Shown: positions 15,488-24,766, counted from the first letter of the stretch. The stretch is DNA of 64,000 nt from Nonomuraea helvata (GCF_039535785.1 NZ_BAAAXV010000008.1:744001-808000); one strand, 5' to 3'. Notes: generated from the sequence alone by a model not told the origin. Program-made: numbers and translations.

Positions 15488-16578
15488 CCGATGAAGGCGG
15501 CGCAGCGGCGGGTTCACCGGATCCGGTAGAGGGGCGTCCGGCCGCGGCGGAGGCCGGTGCTGGCGTGTGCCCGGTGCGGCTTTCGCGTCCGGCTGAGGAG
15601 AGTCCGGAGCCGGGAGAGGGTGAGCCGGCCCCGAAGGGGTTCCCGGGGTTCGGGCCGCACGTCGTGGCGCTGGGCGGCGGGCACGGGCTCTACGCGTCCC
15701 TGTCCGCGTTAAGGATGGTGACCGACCGGCTGACGGCCGTGGTGACCGTCGCCGACGACGGCGGGTCCAGCGGGCGGCTGCGGCGCGAGCTCGGCGTGCT
15801 GCCACCCGGCGACCTGCGGATGGCGCTCGCCGCACTGTGCGGCGACGACGAGTGGGGCAGCACGTGGAGCGAGGTCGTGCAGCACCGCTTCCGCAGCGAG
15901 GGCGAGCTGCACGGGCACGCCGTCGGCAACCTGCTCATCGTCGCCCTGTGGGAGCTGCTCGGCGACCCCGTGGCCGGGCTCGACTGGGTCGGCCGGCTGC
16001 TGGGCGCGCACGGCCGCGTGCTGCCGATGGCGTCGGTGCCGCTCGACATCGTCGCCGAGGTCGAGCTCGACGGCGTCATCTCGATCGTGCGCGGGCAGGT
16101 GGCCTGCGCGCTGACGCCCGGACGCGTGCAGGCGATCTCCCTCGTGCCCGAGGACCCGCCCGCGCGGCCCGAGGCGGTCGAGGCGGTGCTGGACAGCGAC
16201 TGGTTGGTGTTCGGGCCGGGGTCGTGGTTCACCAGCGTGCTGCCCCACCTCAAGGTGCCCGAGCTCGCGAGGGCCCTGCACGCGACCAAGGCCAAGCGGC
16301 TCGTCACGCTCAACCTGGCGCCCCAGCCGGGCGAGACCGATGACTTCTCCCCTCAGCAACACCTGGAGGTGCTCAGACAGCACGCGCCTGACCTGGCGAT
16401 CGACGTCGTGCTCGCCGACACCGGGGTGGTGGACGACCCGGGCGCGCTGGAGAAGGCCGCCGGCGCGCTCGGCGCTCGGCTCGTGATGGCCGACGTGGCC
16501 GCCGCCGACGGCTCCCCGAGGCATGACCCACGACGTCTTGCCTCCGTCCTGGACGAGATTTTCCTCCAGAAGCGTTGA
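15484..16578 (+). CDS. yvcK: YvcK/CofD-like protein (gluconeogenesis factor family)
   Basis: CofD-like fold protein related to B. subtilis YvcK, which binds UDP-sugars and affects peptidoglycan synthesis on gluconeogenic carbon. The core begins near residue 57 with VVALGGGHGLYASL, followed by TVADDGGSSGRLR and GDLRMALAAL, GHAVGNL and FGPGSWFTS motifs. The first 55 residues are Pro/Gly/Ala-rich and probably disordered; they may be partly untranslated, but the GTGA overlap with rapZ supports the start at 15484. Length 364 aa. Next gene is whiA, 71 bases on, with its own ribosome site. Confidence 0.93.
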   Translation: MTDEGGAAAGSPDPVEGRPAAAEAGAGVCPVRLSRPAEESPEPGEGEPAPKGFPGFGPHVVALGGGHGLYASLSALRMVTDRLTAVVTVADDGGSSGRLRRELGVLPPGDLRMALAALCGDDEWGSTWSEVVQHRFRSEGELHGHAVGNLLIVALWELLGDPVAGLDWVGRLLGAHGRVLPMASVPLDIVAEVELDGVISIVRGQVACALTPGRVQAISLVPEDPPARPEAVEAVLDSDWLVFGPGSWFTSVLPHLKVPELARALHATKAKRLVTLNLAPQPGETDDFSPQQHLEVLRQHAPDLAIDVVLADTGVVDDPGALEKAAGALGARLVMADVAAADGSPRHDPRRLASVLDEIFLQKR

Positions 16579-16649
16579 TCCTGGCCGGGGCGGTGCGAAG
16601 GTGCGAGAGACTGCTGAGAGCCGGTCTGAATGGGGGAGAGGACTAACGC

Positions 16650-17630
16650 ATGGCCATGACAGGTGTGGTGAAGGACGAGCTGAGTCGCCTGCCGGTGCTG
16701 AAGCCGTGCTGCCGTAAGGCGGAGGTTTCGACGCTGCTGCGGTTCGCGAGCGGCCTCCACCTGGTGGGCGGGCGGATCGTGATCGAGGCTGAGCTCGACA
16801 CCAACGCCACCGCGCGGCGGCTGATCAAGGACATCGGTGAGGTGTTCGGGCACAAGGCCGAGGTTCTCGTGCTCGCTCCCGCCGGGTTGCGTAAGGGCTC
16901 GCGCTACGTCGTACGCGTCTACCGCGACGGCGAGGCGTTGGCCCGGCAGACGGGCCTGATCGACAACCACGGCCGCCCGGTGCGCGGTCTGCCCCGCCAG
17001 GTCGTGGCGGGCGCGGCCTGCGACGCGGAGGCCGCCTGGCGTGGCGCGTTCCTCGCGCACGGCTCCCTCACCGAGCCGGGCCGCTCGATGTCGCTCGAGG
17101 TCACGTGCCCGGGTCCGGAGGCGGCGCTCGCGCTGGTGGGCTCGGCCCGGCGCCTGAAGATCCACGCCAAGGCGCGTGAGGTGCGCGGAGTGGACCGCGT
17201 CGTGGTGCGTGACGGCGACGCGATCAGCGCGCTGCTCACCCGGCTGGGGGCGCACGACAGCGTGCTGGCCTGGGAGGAACGCCGGATGCGCCGCGAGGTG
17301 CGCGCCACCGCCAACCGGCTGGCCAACTTCGACGACGCCAACCTGCGGCGCTCGGCCCGTGCGGCGGTCGCGGCCGGGGCCCGGGTGCAGCGGGCGCTGG
17401 AGATCCTGGGGGAGGAGGCGCCGGATCACCTGGTGGTGGCCGGGCGGCTGCGGGTGGAGCACAAGCAGGCGTCCCTGGAGGAGCTGGGGCAGATCGCCGA
17501 CCCGCCGCTGACCAAGGACGCCATCGCGGGACGCATCCGCCGCCTGCTCGCCATGGCCGACAAGCGCGCCTCCGACCTGGGGATCCCCAACACCGAGGCC
17601 AACCTCACCGTCGACATGCTCGCCCCCTGA
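16650..17630 (+). CDS. whiA: Sporulation/cell-division regulator WhiA
   Basis: DNA-binding protein of 326 aa with an N-terminal LAGLIDADG homing-endonuclease-like fold (about residues 15-200) that has lost nuclease function, joined to a C-terminal helix-turn-helix (about 240-320, including LEELGQIADPPLTKDAIAGR). In Streptomyces WhiA works with WhiB to switch aerial hyphae to sporulation septation, and in B. subtilis it influences division and metabolism. ATG 16650 follows a GGGGGAGAGGA stretch. Its presence at the end of the rapZ-yvcK-whiA cluster is conserved. It supports a filamentous, sporulating host but does not prove it. Confidence 0.97.
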   Translation: MAMTGVVKDELSRLPVLKPCCRKAEVSTLLRFASGLHLVGGRIVIEAELDTNATARRLIKDIGEVFGHKAEVLVLAPAGLRKGSRYVVRVYRDGEALARQTGLIDNHGRPVRGLPRQVVAGAACDAEAAWRGAFLAHGSLTEPGRSMSLEVTCPGPEAALALVGSARRLKIHAKAREVRGVDRVVVRDGDAISALLTRLGAHDSVLAWEERRMRREVRATANRLANFDDANLRRSARAAVAAGARVQRALEILGEEAPDHLVVAGRLRVEHKQASLEELGQIADPPLTKDAIAGRIRRLLAMADKRASDLGIPNTEANLTVDMLAP

Positions 17631-17699
17631 CGGGCGCGCGTTCTCTACCTGTCCCGGGCGCGCGATCTCATGAGTGACGGCCCGCACGCCGGCCGAGGC

Positions 17700-18020
17700 G
17701 AGCTCGTAAGTCCCGGTGCGCACGGTGTGCCGCGCCGGGCCCGTGGGTGACGGTTGCGCGCAGTGGAGCCGCGCGCCCATCAAATCGTCCATCTTGTACG
17801 GCTGCGCACGGTGGGCCGCGCGCCCGTCAAGCCGTCCATCTTGTACGGCTGCGCACGGTGGGCCGCGCGCCCGTCAAGCCGTCCATCTTGTACGGCTGCG
17901 CACGGTGGGCCGCACGCGCCGACGTGGGTTGCCGTCCGTCATGGCCGGTCGTGAAGGCTCACGGGCCGGTCGCCGTGACGACGCGCATTCTGGGCCGGCT
18001 CCGTGGCCGCCTTGACCGTC
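17700..18020 (+). repeat. Dispersed intergenic element, copy B (47-bp tandem units plus conserved tail)
   Basis: Three near-identical 47-base units begin at 17794, 17841 and 17888 with TTGTACGGCTGCGCAC; a degenerate unit lies one period upstream (about 17747) and traces of a fifth near 17700. Each unit contains ACGGCT ... GGGC ... GCCC ... AGCCGT, able to form a nested hairpin. The 133 bases from 17888 to 18020 are about 90% identical to copy A (5808-5940). It lies between whiA and a convergent membrane-protein gene, in the same orientation as copy A. The 484-base gene-free stretch 17631-18114 holds only this element and the following terminator. ORFs across it are not credible. Confidence 0.88.
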
Positions 18021-18053
18021 CCCCACGGCCGTCGGTTCGTCGGCCGTGGGGAC
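18018..18053 (+). terminator. Bidirectional hairpin terminator between whiA and the membrane-protein gene
   Basis: CCCCACGGCCG (18021-18031) pairs perfectly with CGGCCGTGGGG (18041-18051) around a 9-base loop, and GT/AC extends the stem past a bulged C. It sits at the end of repeat copy B and 60 bases from the convergent gene's stop. Confidence 0.7.
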
Positions 18054-18114
18054 TCCGGTTCGAGCGGCATGCCGTTCCGGGACGTCCCCTGTCAGGCCCG
18101 GCCGGAGTGGCGGC

Positions 18115-18756
18115 TCAGTCCTTGCCGGCGGGCTTGCGGGGAGTGAACAGGTCCGCTGTCGGCTTCTGGCTCGGGGCCTGGACGGGCTCGAACGGGGCGC
18201 GGTACTCGGGCTCCTCCGCCGAGACCTCGTCGGCAGCCAGGGCGCGCTGGGCCCGCCGGACGCGGGCTACGCGTAGGGTGAGCAGGACGAGGGCCGCGAG
18301 GGCGGCCACGGCGATGTAGAGCCAGGCGGCCCACGTCTCCGACAGGGGGTCCCGGTAGAGCGACGGCGCGTAGGGGAGGCCGGCGGAGAAGTTGTCCAGG
18401 GTGATGTCGGCCAGGTCCACGGGGCCGCGCTCGGCGGCCGGGGTGCGCAGGGTGGCGCCGATCATGATTGACGATCCCGCGATCTGGCCCGCCGCCACGG
18501 CTCCGCCCGCGTACAGGGCCGCCACGGGGACGAGGATGACGCTGCGGGGGCGTACCGCGCCCATCGCCAGGACGACGATGAGAGCGATCGCGAGGGACGA
18601 AACGAGCGAGAGAGGGTGGCCGTTCCCGAACGTCGTGACGGCGGCGGGAAGGCGCGTCTGGAACAGGACGGCCGCCCCCAAAGCCGCCGCGCAGACGAGC
18701 GCGGCGATCAGCCCTGTGATCAGCCCGGGCAGCAGGCCGGACCGCTTATGTGACAT
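18115..18756 (-). CDS. Hypothetical four-helix membrane protein
   Basis: Predicted 213-aa membrane protein of unknown function. Hydrophobic segments: about residues 8-32, 50-68, 74-95 and 145-165. The stretch between the third and fourth helices (about 50 residues, with SLYRDPLSETW) is probably extracytoplasmic. The C-terminal 45 residues are charged, Pro/Ala/Glu-rich and cytosolic by the positive-inside rule (RVARVRRAQRAL after helix four). Start ATG 18756 is preceded by a GGGGG-containing stretch; upstream in-frame sequence is antisense of the gap control region. It diverges from gap with 184 bases between, which include the DasR-like site. Confidence 0.7.
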   Translation of the reverse strand: MSHKRSGLLPGLITGLIAALVCAAALGAAVLFQTRLPAAVTTFGNGHPLSLVSSLAIALIVVLAMGAVRPRSVILVPVAALYAGGAVAAGQIAGSSIMIGATLRTPAAERGPVDLADITLDNFSAGLPYAPSLYRDPLSETWAAWLYIAVAALAALVLLTLRVARVRRAQRALAADEVSAEEPEYRAPFEPVQAPSQKPTADLFTPRKPAGKD

Positions 18757-18859
18757 CTCAGCCCCCAGAGAATGCACGAATTTACATCGATGAGTCGGGC
18801 ACTTTACTCGAACGTCGCAAAACGTGCCTCCTGAACGCCGATTCAGAGTGGGTACCTCC

Positions 18860-18875
18860 AGTGGTCTAAACCAAT
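18860..18875. promoter_or_regulatory. DasR-type operator (dre-like) upstream of gap
   Basis: AGTGGTCTAAACCAAT matches the DasR-responsive element A(C/G)TGGTCTAGACCA(C/G)T at 14 of 16 positions; its core TGGT-CTAA-ACCA is an exact inverted repeat. It lies 66 bases before the gap start and 104 bases before the divergent membrane-protein start. DasR is the GntR regulator of N-acetylglucosamine use, relieved by glucosamine-6-phosphate. No dasR gene is in the window. Confidence 0.6.
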
Positions 18876-18940
18876 TTAGGTCCGATAAGGTTCGTGGTTG
18901 AGGTTTCAGCCCGCCATCTGGTTCGAGGAGATCGGTTTCC

Positions 18941-19945
<1,005 letters not shown>

Positions 19946-20000
19946 TCCAGCGGGTCCGAGCGACCGGGCGCGCGTTTAGTGGGGGCATGAGCCCGCGAGG

Positions 20001-20034
20001 GAAGGCGGCTGCTCCAGGGGAGCGAGCCGCCTTC
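20001..20034 (+). terminator. Strong hairpin after gap (terminator or attenuator)
   Basis: GAAGGCGGCTGCTCC (20001-20015) pairs with GGAGC (20019-20023) and, after one bulged base, AGCCGCCTTC (20025-20034), leaving a 3-base loop. No T-run follows. Position between gap and pgk suggests partial termination or 3'-end stabilisation of a gap-only message. Confidence 0.55.
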
Positions 20035-20036
20035 TC

Positions 20037-20225
20037 GGAGTGACGAGGGAAGGCGGCGGCTTTCCGGCGACCGAGTCCGCCTCTGCGGAGCAGAGGCAAT
20101 GAACACGCGAGGGAGCGCCGTCGCTTGGACTGAGGAACGCAGGGAGCGTAGCGACCGGAGTGACGAGGGAAGGCGGCGGCTTTCCGGCGACCGAGCCCGC
20201 CTCTGCGGAGCAGAGGCAATGAACA
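20037..20225 (+). repeat. 120-bp-period direct repeat between gap and pgk
   Basis: Bases 20037-20105 recur at 20157-20225 with one visible substitution in 69 bases. Each copy starts GGAGTGACGAGGGAAGG and ends GCAGAGGCAATGAACA, and carries an 8-bp hairpin GCCTCTGC-gga-GCAGAGGC (20079-20097 and 20199-20217). The intervening 51 bases also start with CGCGAGGGA, as does the sequence before the first copy. The second copy's hairpin stands just before the pgk ribosome site. The in-frame ATG at 20099 arises from the repeat and is not a credible pgk start. Confidence 0.85.
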
Positions 20226-20236
20226 GGAGTATGAGC

Positions 20237-21436
20237 ATGCGCACGCTCGACGATCTCGACGTGAAGGGGCGGCGCGTGCTCGTGCGCGCCGACCTCAACG
20301 TCCCCCTCGACGGGGAGACGATCACCGACGACGGCCGCATCCGGGCGTCGGTGCCGACGATCAGGACGCTGGTGGACCGGGGCGCCAAGGTCGTCGTCTG
20401 TGCCCACTTGGGCAGGCCCAAGGGCAAGGTCGATCCGAAATACTCGCTCAGGCCGGTGGCCGGACGCCTGGGCGAGCTGCTCGGCCAGGAGGTCGCCTTC
20501 GCCACCGACGTGGTCGGCGACAGCGCCGGGAGCACGGTCGAACAGCTCCAGGACGGCCAGGTGGCGCTGCTGGAGAACCTGCGCTACGAGCCGGGCGAGG
20601 AGTCCAAGGACGACGCTGAGCGGGGCGCGTTCGCGGAGAAGCTGGCCGGGCTGGCCGAGCTCTACGTGGGTGACGGGTTCGGCGCGGTGCACCGCAAGCA
20701 CGCCAGCGTCTACGACGTGCCCAAGCTGCTGCCGCACGCGGCGGGCGGCCTGGTCGTGGCCGAGGTCGAGGTGCTGAAGAAGCTCACCGAGAGCCCCGAG
20801 CGGCCCTACGCCGTGGTGCTGGGCGGCGCCAAGGTCTCCGACAAGCTCGGCGTCATCGCCAACCTGCTGACCAAGGTCGACCGGCTGCTGATCGGCGGCG
20901 GCATGGCGTACACCTTCCTCAAGGCCCAGGGCCACGAGGTCGGCAAGTCGCTGCTCCAGGAGGACCAGCTCGACCAGGTGCGCGGCTTCCTCAACGAGGC
21001 CGCCGAGCGCGGCGTCGAGCTGGTGCTGCCCGTCGACATCCTGGCGGCGGTCACGTTCGCGCCGGACGCCGAGCACGACGTGGTCGAGGCCACGGCGATC
21101 CCGGCCGACCGCGAGGGGCTCGACATCGGCCCCAAGACACGCGAGCTGTTCGCCTCCAAGCTGGCCGACGCCGGCACCGTCTTCTGGAACGGCCCCATGG
21201 GCGTGTTCGAGTTCGACGCGTTCTCCGGCGGCACCAGGGCGGTGGCCGAGGCGCTGATCGCCCGTACCGGCAGCGGAGGGGCCTTCACCGTGGTGGGCGG
21301 CGGCGACTCGGCGGCCGCCGTACGGAAGCTGGGGCTCCCCGAGGACGGTTTCTCGCACATCTCCACCGGTGGCGGGGCCAGCCTCGAATATCTTGAGGGC
21401 AAGACCCTTCCCGGACTCGCGGCTTTGGAGGACTGA
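20237..21436 (+). CDS. pgk: Phosphoglycerate kinase
   Basis: Makes ATP from 1,3-bisphosphoglycerate; 399 aa, the usual length. Motifs: VLVRADLNVPL (substrate-binding Asp/Asn), CAHLGRPKG, an interdomain hinge, VLGGAKVSDKLGV, and the nucleotide-binding FTVVGGGDSAAAV with the final STGGGASLE. ATG 20237 is chosen because AGGAG (20225-20229) is 7 bases upstream and it yields the family N-terminus MRTLDDLDVKG; in-frame ATGs at 20219 and 20231 are too near or before that site. Only one base separates its stop from tpiA, so the two are coupled. Confidence 0.98.
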   Translation: MRTLDDLDVKGRRVLVRADLNVPLDGETITDDGRIRASVPTIRTLVDRGAKVVVCAHLGRPKGKVDPKYSLRPVAGRLGELLGQEVAFATDVVGDSAGSTVEQLQDGQVALLENLRYEPGEESKDDAERGAFAEKLAGLAELYVGDGFGAVHRKHASVYDVPKLLPHAAGGLVVAEVEVLKKLTESPERPYAVVLGGAKVSDKLGVIANLLTKVDRLLIGGGMAYTFLKAQGHEVGKSLLQEDQLDQVRGFLNEAAERGVELVLPVDILAAVTFAPDAEHDVVEATAIPADREGLDIGPKTRELFASKLADAGTVFWNGPMGVFEFDAFSGGTRAVAEALIARTGSGGAFTVVGGGDSAAAVRKLGLPEDGFSHISTGGGASLEYLEGKTLPGLAALED

Positions 21437-21437
21437 G

Positions 21438-22220
21438 TTGACCCAGCGGAAGCCGCTCATCGCCGGCAACTGGAAGATGAACCTCAACCACCTCGAGGCC
21501 ATCGCGCTGGTCCAGAAGCTCGCCTTCGCGCTCAACGACAAGGACTTCGACAAGGTCGACGTCGCCGTCCTGCCGCCGTTCACCGATCTGCGCAGCGTGC
21601 AGACGCTGGTCGACGGCGACAAGCTCAGGATCGTGTACGGCGCGCAGGACCTGTCGCAGTACGACGCGGGCGCCTACACCGGTGAGATCTCGGGCGCCAT
21701 GCTGGCCAAGCTGGGCTGCACGTACACGGTCGTGGGCCACTCCGAGCGCCGGCAGTACCACGGCGAGGACGACGACCTGGTCAACGCCAAGGTGCAGGCC
21801 GCCTACCGCCACTCGCTCACCCCGATCCTCTGCGTCGGAGAGGGCCTGGCGGTGCGTCAAGAGGGCGGCCACATCGCGCACAGTCTCGGTCAACTCGACG
21901 CCGCGCTGCGCAAAATCAGCGCCGAGCAGGCAAAATCGATAGTGGTGGCCTACGAGCCGGTGTGGGCGATCGGCACCGGCGAGGTGGCCACCCCGGAGGA
22001 CGCCCAGGAGGTGTGTGGTGCGCTGCGAGTCAGACTCGCTGAGCTCTACGACCCCGAAGTGGCCTCCGGCGTCCGTATTCTTTACGGAGGCTCGGTCAAG
22101 TCAGGCAATATCGCAGGGATCATGGCACAACCCGATGTCGACGGCGCGCTCGTGGGCGGCGCCAGCATCGACGCCGGGGAGTTCGCGAAGATCTGCCGTT
22201 TCTACGGTATGCCAGGCTAA
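21438..22220 (+). CDS. tpiA: Triosephosphate isomerase
   Basis: TIM-barrel enzyme interconverting dihydroxyacetone phosphate and glyceraldehyde-3-phosphate, 260 aa. The N-terminal Asn-Lys pair is in IAGNWKMN, catalytic His101 in VGHSERR, catalytic Glu173 in AYEPVWAIGTG, and phosphate is held by YGGSVKSGN. The start is TTG 21438 with a perfect GGAGGA (21427-21432) 5 bases upstream, one base after the pgk stop; no ATG or GTG fits the family start. Part of the gap-pgk-tpiA operon, followed by secG. Confidence 0.97.
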   Translation: MTQRKPLIAGNWKMNLNHLEAIALVQKLAFALNDKDFDKVDVAVLPPFTDLRSVQTLVDGDKLRIVYGAQDLSQYDAGAYTGEISGAMLAKLGCTYTVVGHSERRQYHGEDDDLVNAKVQAAYRHSLTPILCVGEGLAVRQEGGHIAHSLGQLDAALRKISAEQAKSIVVAYEPVWAIGTGEVATPEDAQEVCGALRVRLAELYDPEVASGVRILYGGSVKSGNIAGIMAQPDVDGALVGGASIDAGEFAKICRFYGMPG

Positions 22221-22319
22221 CTGAGTCGTTCTGGGGGTGCGACTTGACAGCAGGCCGTACCCTCAGAAGGCAAGTCTGAATCGTCACGCGTAACAAAGCA
22301 TTGAAGGAACAGGCATACC

Positions 22320-22550
22320 GTGGAAATCGGAATCTCCATCGCCCTCATCCTGGCGAGCGGTCTCATGATCCTGCTCGTGCTGCTCCACAAGGGCAAGGGT
22401 GGCGGCCTGTCTGACATGTTCGGCGGCGGTTTCTCGTCGAACTTCGGTGGTTCCTCGGTGGTGGAGCGCAACCTCGACCGGCTGACCGTCATCACGGGCA
22501 CCATCTGGTTCGTCTGCATCATCGCTCTCGGCTTGCTCATGAAGCCCTGA
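22320..22550 (+). CDS. secG: Preprotein translocase subunit SecG
   Basis: Two-helix accessory subunit of the SecYEG channel, 76 aa. Helices at about residues 4-22 and 54-74 flank the conserved cytosolic loop KGKGGGLSDMFGGG ... VVERNLDRLT. GTG 22320 is the start with AAGGA at 22304-22308. A TTGACA hexamer at 22244-22249 suggests its own promoter, but I could not place a convincing -10. Located between tpiA and rbpA, as in related actinomycetes. Confidence 0.95.
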   Translation: MEIGISIALILASGLMILLVLLHKGKGGGLSDMFGGGFSSNFGGSSVVERNLDRLTVITGTIWFVCIIALGLLMKP

Positions 22551-22623
22551 GCAACAAGTTAACGCGTGACAGTGATTCTCCCCCCGTGTCTGCGCGCGGG
22601 GCGATCGAGCGAGGAGTTCATCC

Positions 22624-22968
22624 GTGGGTAGTGGCAACGCGATCCGTGGCAGTCGAGTCGGAGCCGGCCCGATGGGGGAGGCCGAGCGCGGCGAGGCAGC
22701 TCCGAGAGTGCGGGTCTCGTTCTGGTGCGCCAACATGCACGAGACGCGCCCCAGTTTCGCCAGTGACGCGGCGGTCCCCGAGAATTGGGACTGCCCCCGT
22801 TGCGGCCTTCCTGCCGGACAGGACGAGTCGGCCCCACCTGCCCCGCCGAAGAACGAGCCGTACAAGACGCATCTTGCCTACGTGAAGGAGCGCAGGAGCG
22901 ACAAGGACGGCAAGGCGATCCTCGAGGAGGCACTGGAGCGCCTGCGTAACAACAAGTCCCCCTGGTAG
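22624..22968 (+). CDS. rbpA: RNA polymerase-binding protein RbpA
   Basis: Actinobacteria-specific transcription factor that binds sigma region 2 and the polymerase beta' side to stabilise open complexes. The 114-aa protein has the RbpA layout: N-terminal tail MGSGNAIRGSRVGAGPM, a zinc-ribbon core with Cys in FWCANMHE and WDCPRCGLP, a basic linker and a C-terminal sigma-interacting helix (ERRSDKDGKAILEEALERL). It is one of the shorter variants, with a different core from the Streptomyces RbpA best studied, so it could be a second paralogue. GTG 22624 gives the conserved N-terminus. Ends just before a strong bidirectional terminator. Confidence 0.9.
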   Translation: MGSGNAIRGSRVGAGPMGEAERGEAAPRVRVSFWCANMHETRPSFASDAAVPENWDCPRCGLPAGQDESAPPAPPKNEPYKTHLAYVKERRSDKDGKAILEEALERLRNNKSPW

Positions 22969-22979
22969 TGACCGGATTC

Positions 22980-23020
22980 GGCGAAGGGGCCTCGGACTCC
23001 CGAGGCCCCTTCGCCGTTTC
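22980..23020 (+). terminator. Bidirectional terminator between rbpA and the amidohydrolase gene
   Basis: A perfect 16-bp stem, GGCGAAGGGGCCTCGG (22980-22995) with its complement (23000-23015), ACTC loop, followed by GTTTCCCC. It is the clearest intrinsic terminator in the window and lies between convergent genes. Confidence 0.9.
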
Positions 23021-23029
23021 CCCGGACGC

Positions 23030-24637
23030 TCAGCGGCGCTCGTAGACCGCGTCGCCGTCCACGAACGTCATGCGCGTCCGCGTCGTCCAGATGTCGCCGG
23101 CCGGGAGCTCGAACGGGTCGCGGTCCAGCACCACCAGGTCGGCCGGGCGGCCCGGCTCCATGGCGCCGGCGGGGGAGCGGTTGATCCAGGCCGAGCCCTC
23201 CGTGTACGCGGTCATGGCCGCGGCCAGGTCGATGCGCTGGCCGGGCAGGAACGGGGTCTGCGCGGTCGGATAGCTCGCGTGCACCGAGCCGCCCGGCTCG
23301 GTGCGGTTCACCGCGACGTGCATGCCCTGGAGCGGGTCGGCGTCGGAGACCGGCCAGTCGCTGCCCGCGCAGAAGCGGGTGCCGTGCGCCAGCAGGTCCG
23401 CGAACGGGTACTGCCACGACGAGCGCGGCTCCCCCAGGTACGGCAGCGTCAGCTCGTCCATCTGGGCGTGGTGCGTGGCCCACAGCGGCTGCAGGTTGGC
23501 GGTGACGCCCAGGGCGGCGAAGCGCGGCACGTCCGACGGCTCGATGATCTGCAGGTGGGCGATGTGGTGCCGGTTGCCGGGGCTCGTGCCCTCGAAGCTG
23601 TCCAGGGCCTCGCGCACGGCCCGCTCGCCGATGGCGTGGAAGTGCACCTGGAAGCCGAGCCTGTCCAGCTCGGCGACGTACTCCTTGAGCTTCTGCGGGT
23701 CCACGTACGACAGGCCCGTGCCGCCGCACAGGCAGTACGGCTCCAGGGTGGCGGCCGTGAAGTTCTCGGTGATGCCGTCCTGCATGATCTTGACCGAGGT
23801 GGCCATGAAGCGGTCGAGCCCTTCGGCGGCGGCCCGGCGTTCGACCAGCTCTTCTACCTGGTCCAGGCCGCGCGTCCGGTCCCACCACAGAGCGCCCACC
23901 ACGCGTGCCCTGAGCCTGCCTGAGCGGGCCGCGGCCAGGTAGGTGGGCAGTTGGTCCTGCGAACCGGCGTAGGAGCCCACGATGGCGTCCTGCCAGCCTG
24001 TGATGCCCAGCGAGAACAGGTGCTCCTGCGCGTCCGCCAGCGCGTCCTCCAGGTCCTGGGCGGTCGGGCGGGGAGTGAGCAGGCCGACGAGGTCCATCGC
24101 GCCCTCGTGCAGGACCCCGGTGGGCTCGCCTGCGGCGTCGCGCTCTATGCGGCCGTCGGCCGGGTCCGGCGTGTCCCTCGTGATGCCGGCCTCCCGCAGG
24201 GCTCGGGTGTTGACCCAGGCGGCGTGGTGGTCACGCTGGATGAGGTACGCGGGGCGGTCGAGGAAGTCGAGCTGCTCGCGGTGGGGGAGGCCGCCGGGGA
24301 ACGCCGACATGTCCCAGCCGCCGCCATCGATCCACTCTTTGCCAGGATTTTTCGCGGCGTAGTCGGCTATCACGGCTATGTACGCGTCAAGGCCGAAATG
24401 CTCGGACAAATCGCACTTCGACCGTTCGAGGCCTGCCTGGATCGGGTGCATGTGCGCATCCGTGAAACCCGGCACCAGCAGGCCGCCGTCCAGGTCCACC
24501 GTCTCGTGGGACGGCACCTGGCGCGCCAGCTCTCCCTCGGGGCCCACCGCGGCGATCATGCCATCGCTCACCAGCACGGCCTCGGACAGCACGCCCTTCG
24601 GGGTGAAGACTCGGCCTCCTCGGAAGAGGATGTTCAT
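23030..24637 (-). CDS. Amidohydrolase family protein (YtcJ-like)
   Basis: Metal-dependent hydrolase of the amidohydrolase superfamily, YtcJ/AepA group, 535 aa. The N-terminal beta-sandwich (FRGGRVFTPKGVL ... VDLDGGLLVPGFTDAHMHP) leads to the first metal pair DAHMHP; later ligands are in FQVHFHAIGER, HHIAHLQ and GSDWPVSD. C-terminal GRPADLVVLDRDPF closes the sandwich. Family members act on varied N-acyl or cyclic amide substrates, and this one cannot be assigned. ATG 24637 has an AAAGGGAA ribosome site. It diverges from the ACT-GNAT gene across 184 bases that contain two GCGATGAAA repeats. Confidence 0.88.
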   Translation of the reverse strand: MNILFRGGRVFTPKGVLSEAVLVSDGMIAAVGPEGELARQVPSHETVDLDGGLLVPGFTDAHMHPIQAGLERSKCDLSEHFGLDAYIAVIADYAAKNPGKEWIDGGGWDMSAFPGGLPHREQLDFLDRPAYLIQRDHHAAWVNTRALREAGITRDTPDPADGRIERDAAGEPTGVLHEGAMDLVGLLTPRPTAQDLEDALADAQEHLFSLGITGWQDAIVGSYAGSQDQLPTYLAAARSGRLRARVVGALWWDRTRGLDQVEELVERRAAAEGLDRFMATSVKIMQDGITENFTAATLEPYCLCGGTGLSYVDPQKLKEYVAELDRLGFQVHFHAIGERAVREALDSFEGTSPGNRHHIAHLQIIEPSDVPRFAALGVTANLQPLWATHHAQMDELTLPYLGEPRSSWQYPFADLLAHGTRFCAGSDWPVSDADPLQGMHVAVNRTEPGGSVHASYPTAQTPFLPGQRIDLAAAMTAYTEGSAWINRSPAGAMEPGRPADLVVLDRDPFELPAGDIWTTRTRMTFVDGDAVYERR

Positions 24638-24766
24638 GGGTTCCCTTTCTCAGCGGTGGATCGGCTCGCGCACGCCGAGCCCGCCGTACATCTTCCCGCC
24701 CGGCCCGGTGACCTGCGAGGGGTGGGGTGATATGGAGGGCTAAAGGGGGATAAATCGTGGCTTCTT

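Noticed and set aside
17747..17935. Possible CRISPR array at the 47-bp units
   Set aside because: Units are contiguous with no variable spacers, and no cas genes are in the window.
17716..18015. Open frames running through the 47-bp repeats (copies A and B)
   Set aside because: The 47-base period shifts frame at every unit, composition is arginine/alanine-rich shadow sequence, and no ribosome site is present. The element is treated as noncoding.
20099..20236. N-terminal extension of pgk from ATG 20099
   Set aside because: Encoded by the intergenic repeat, lacks family similarity, and AGGAG with correct spacing exists only for ATG 20237.
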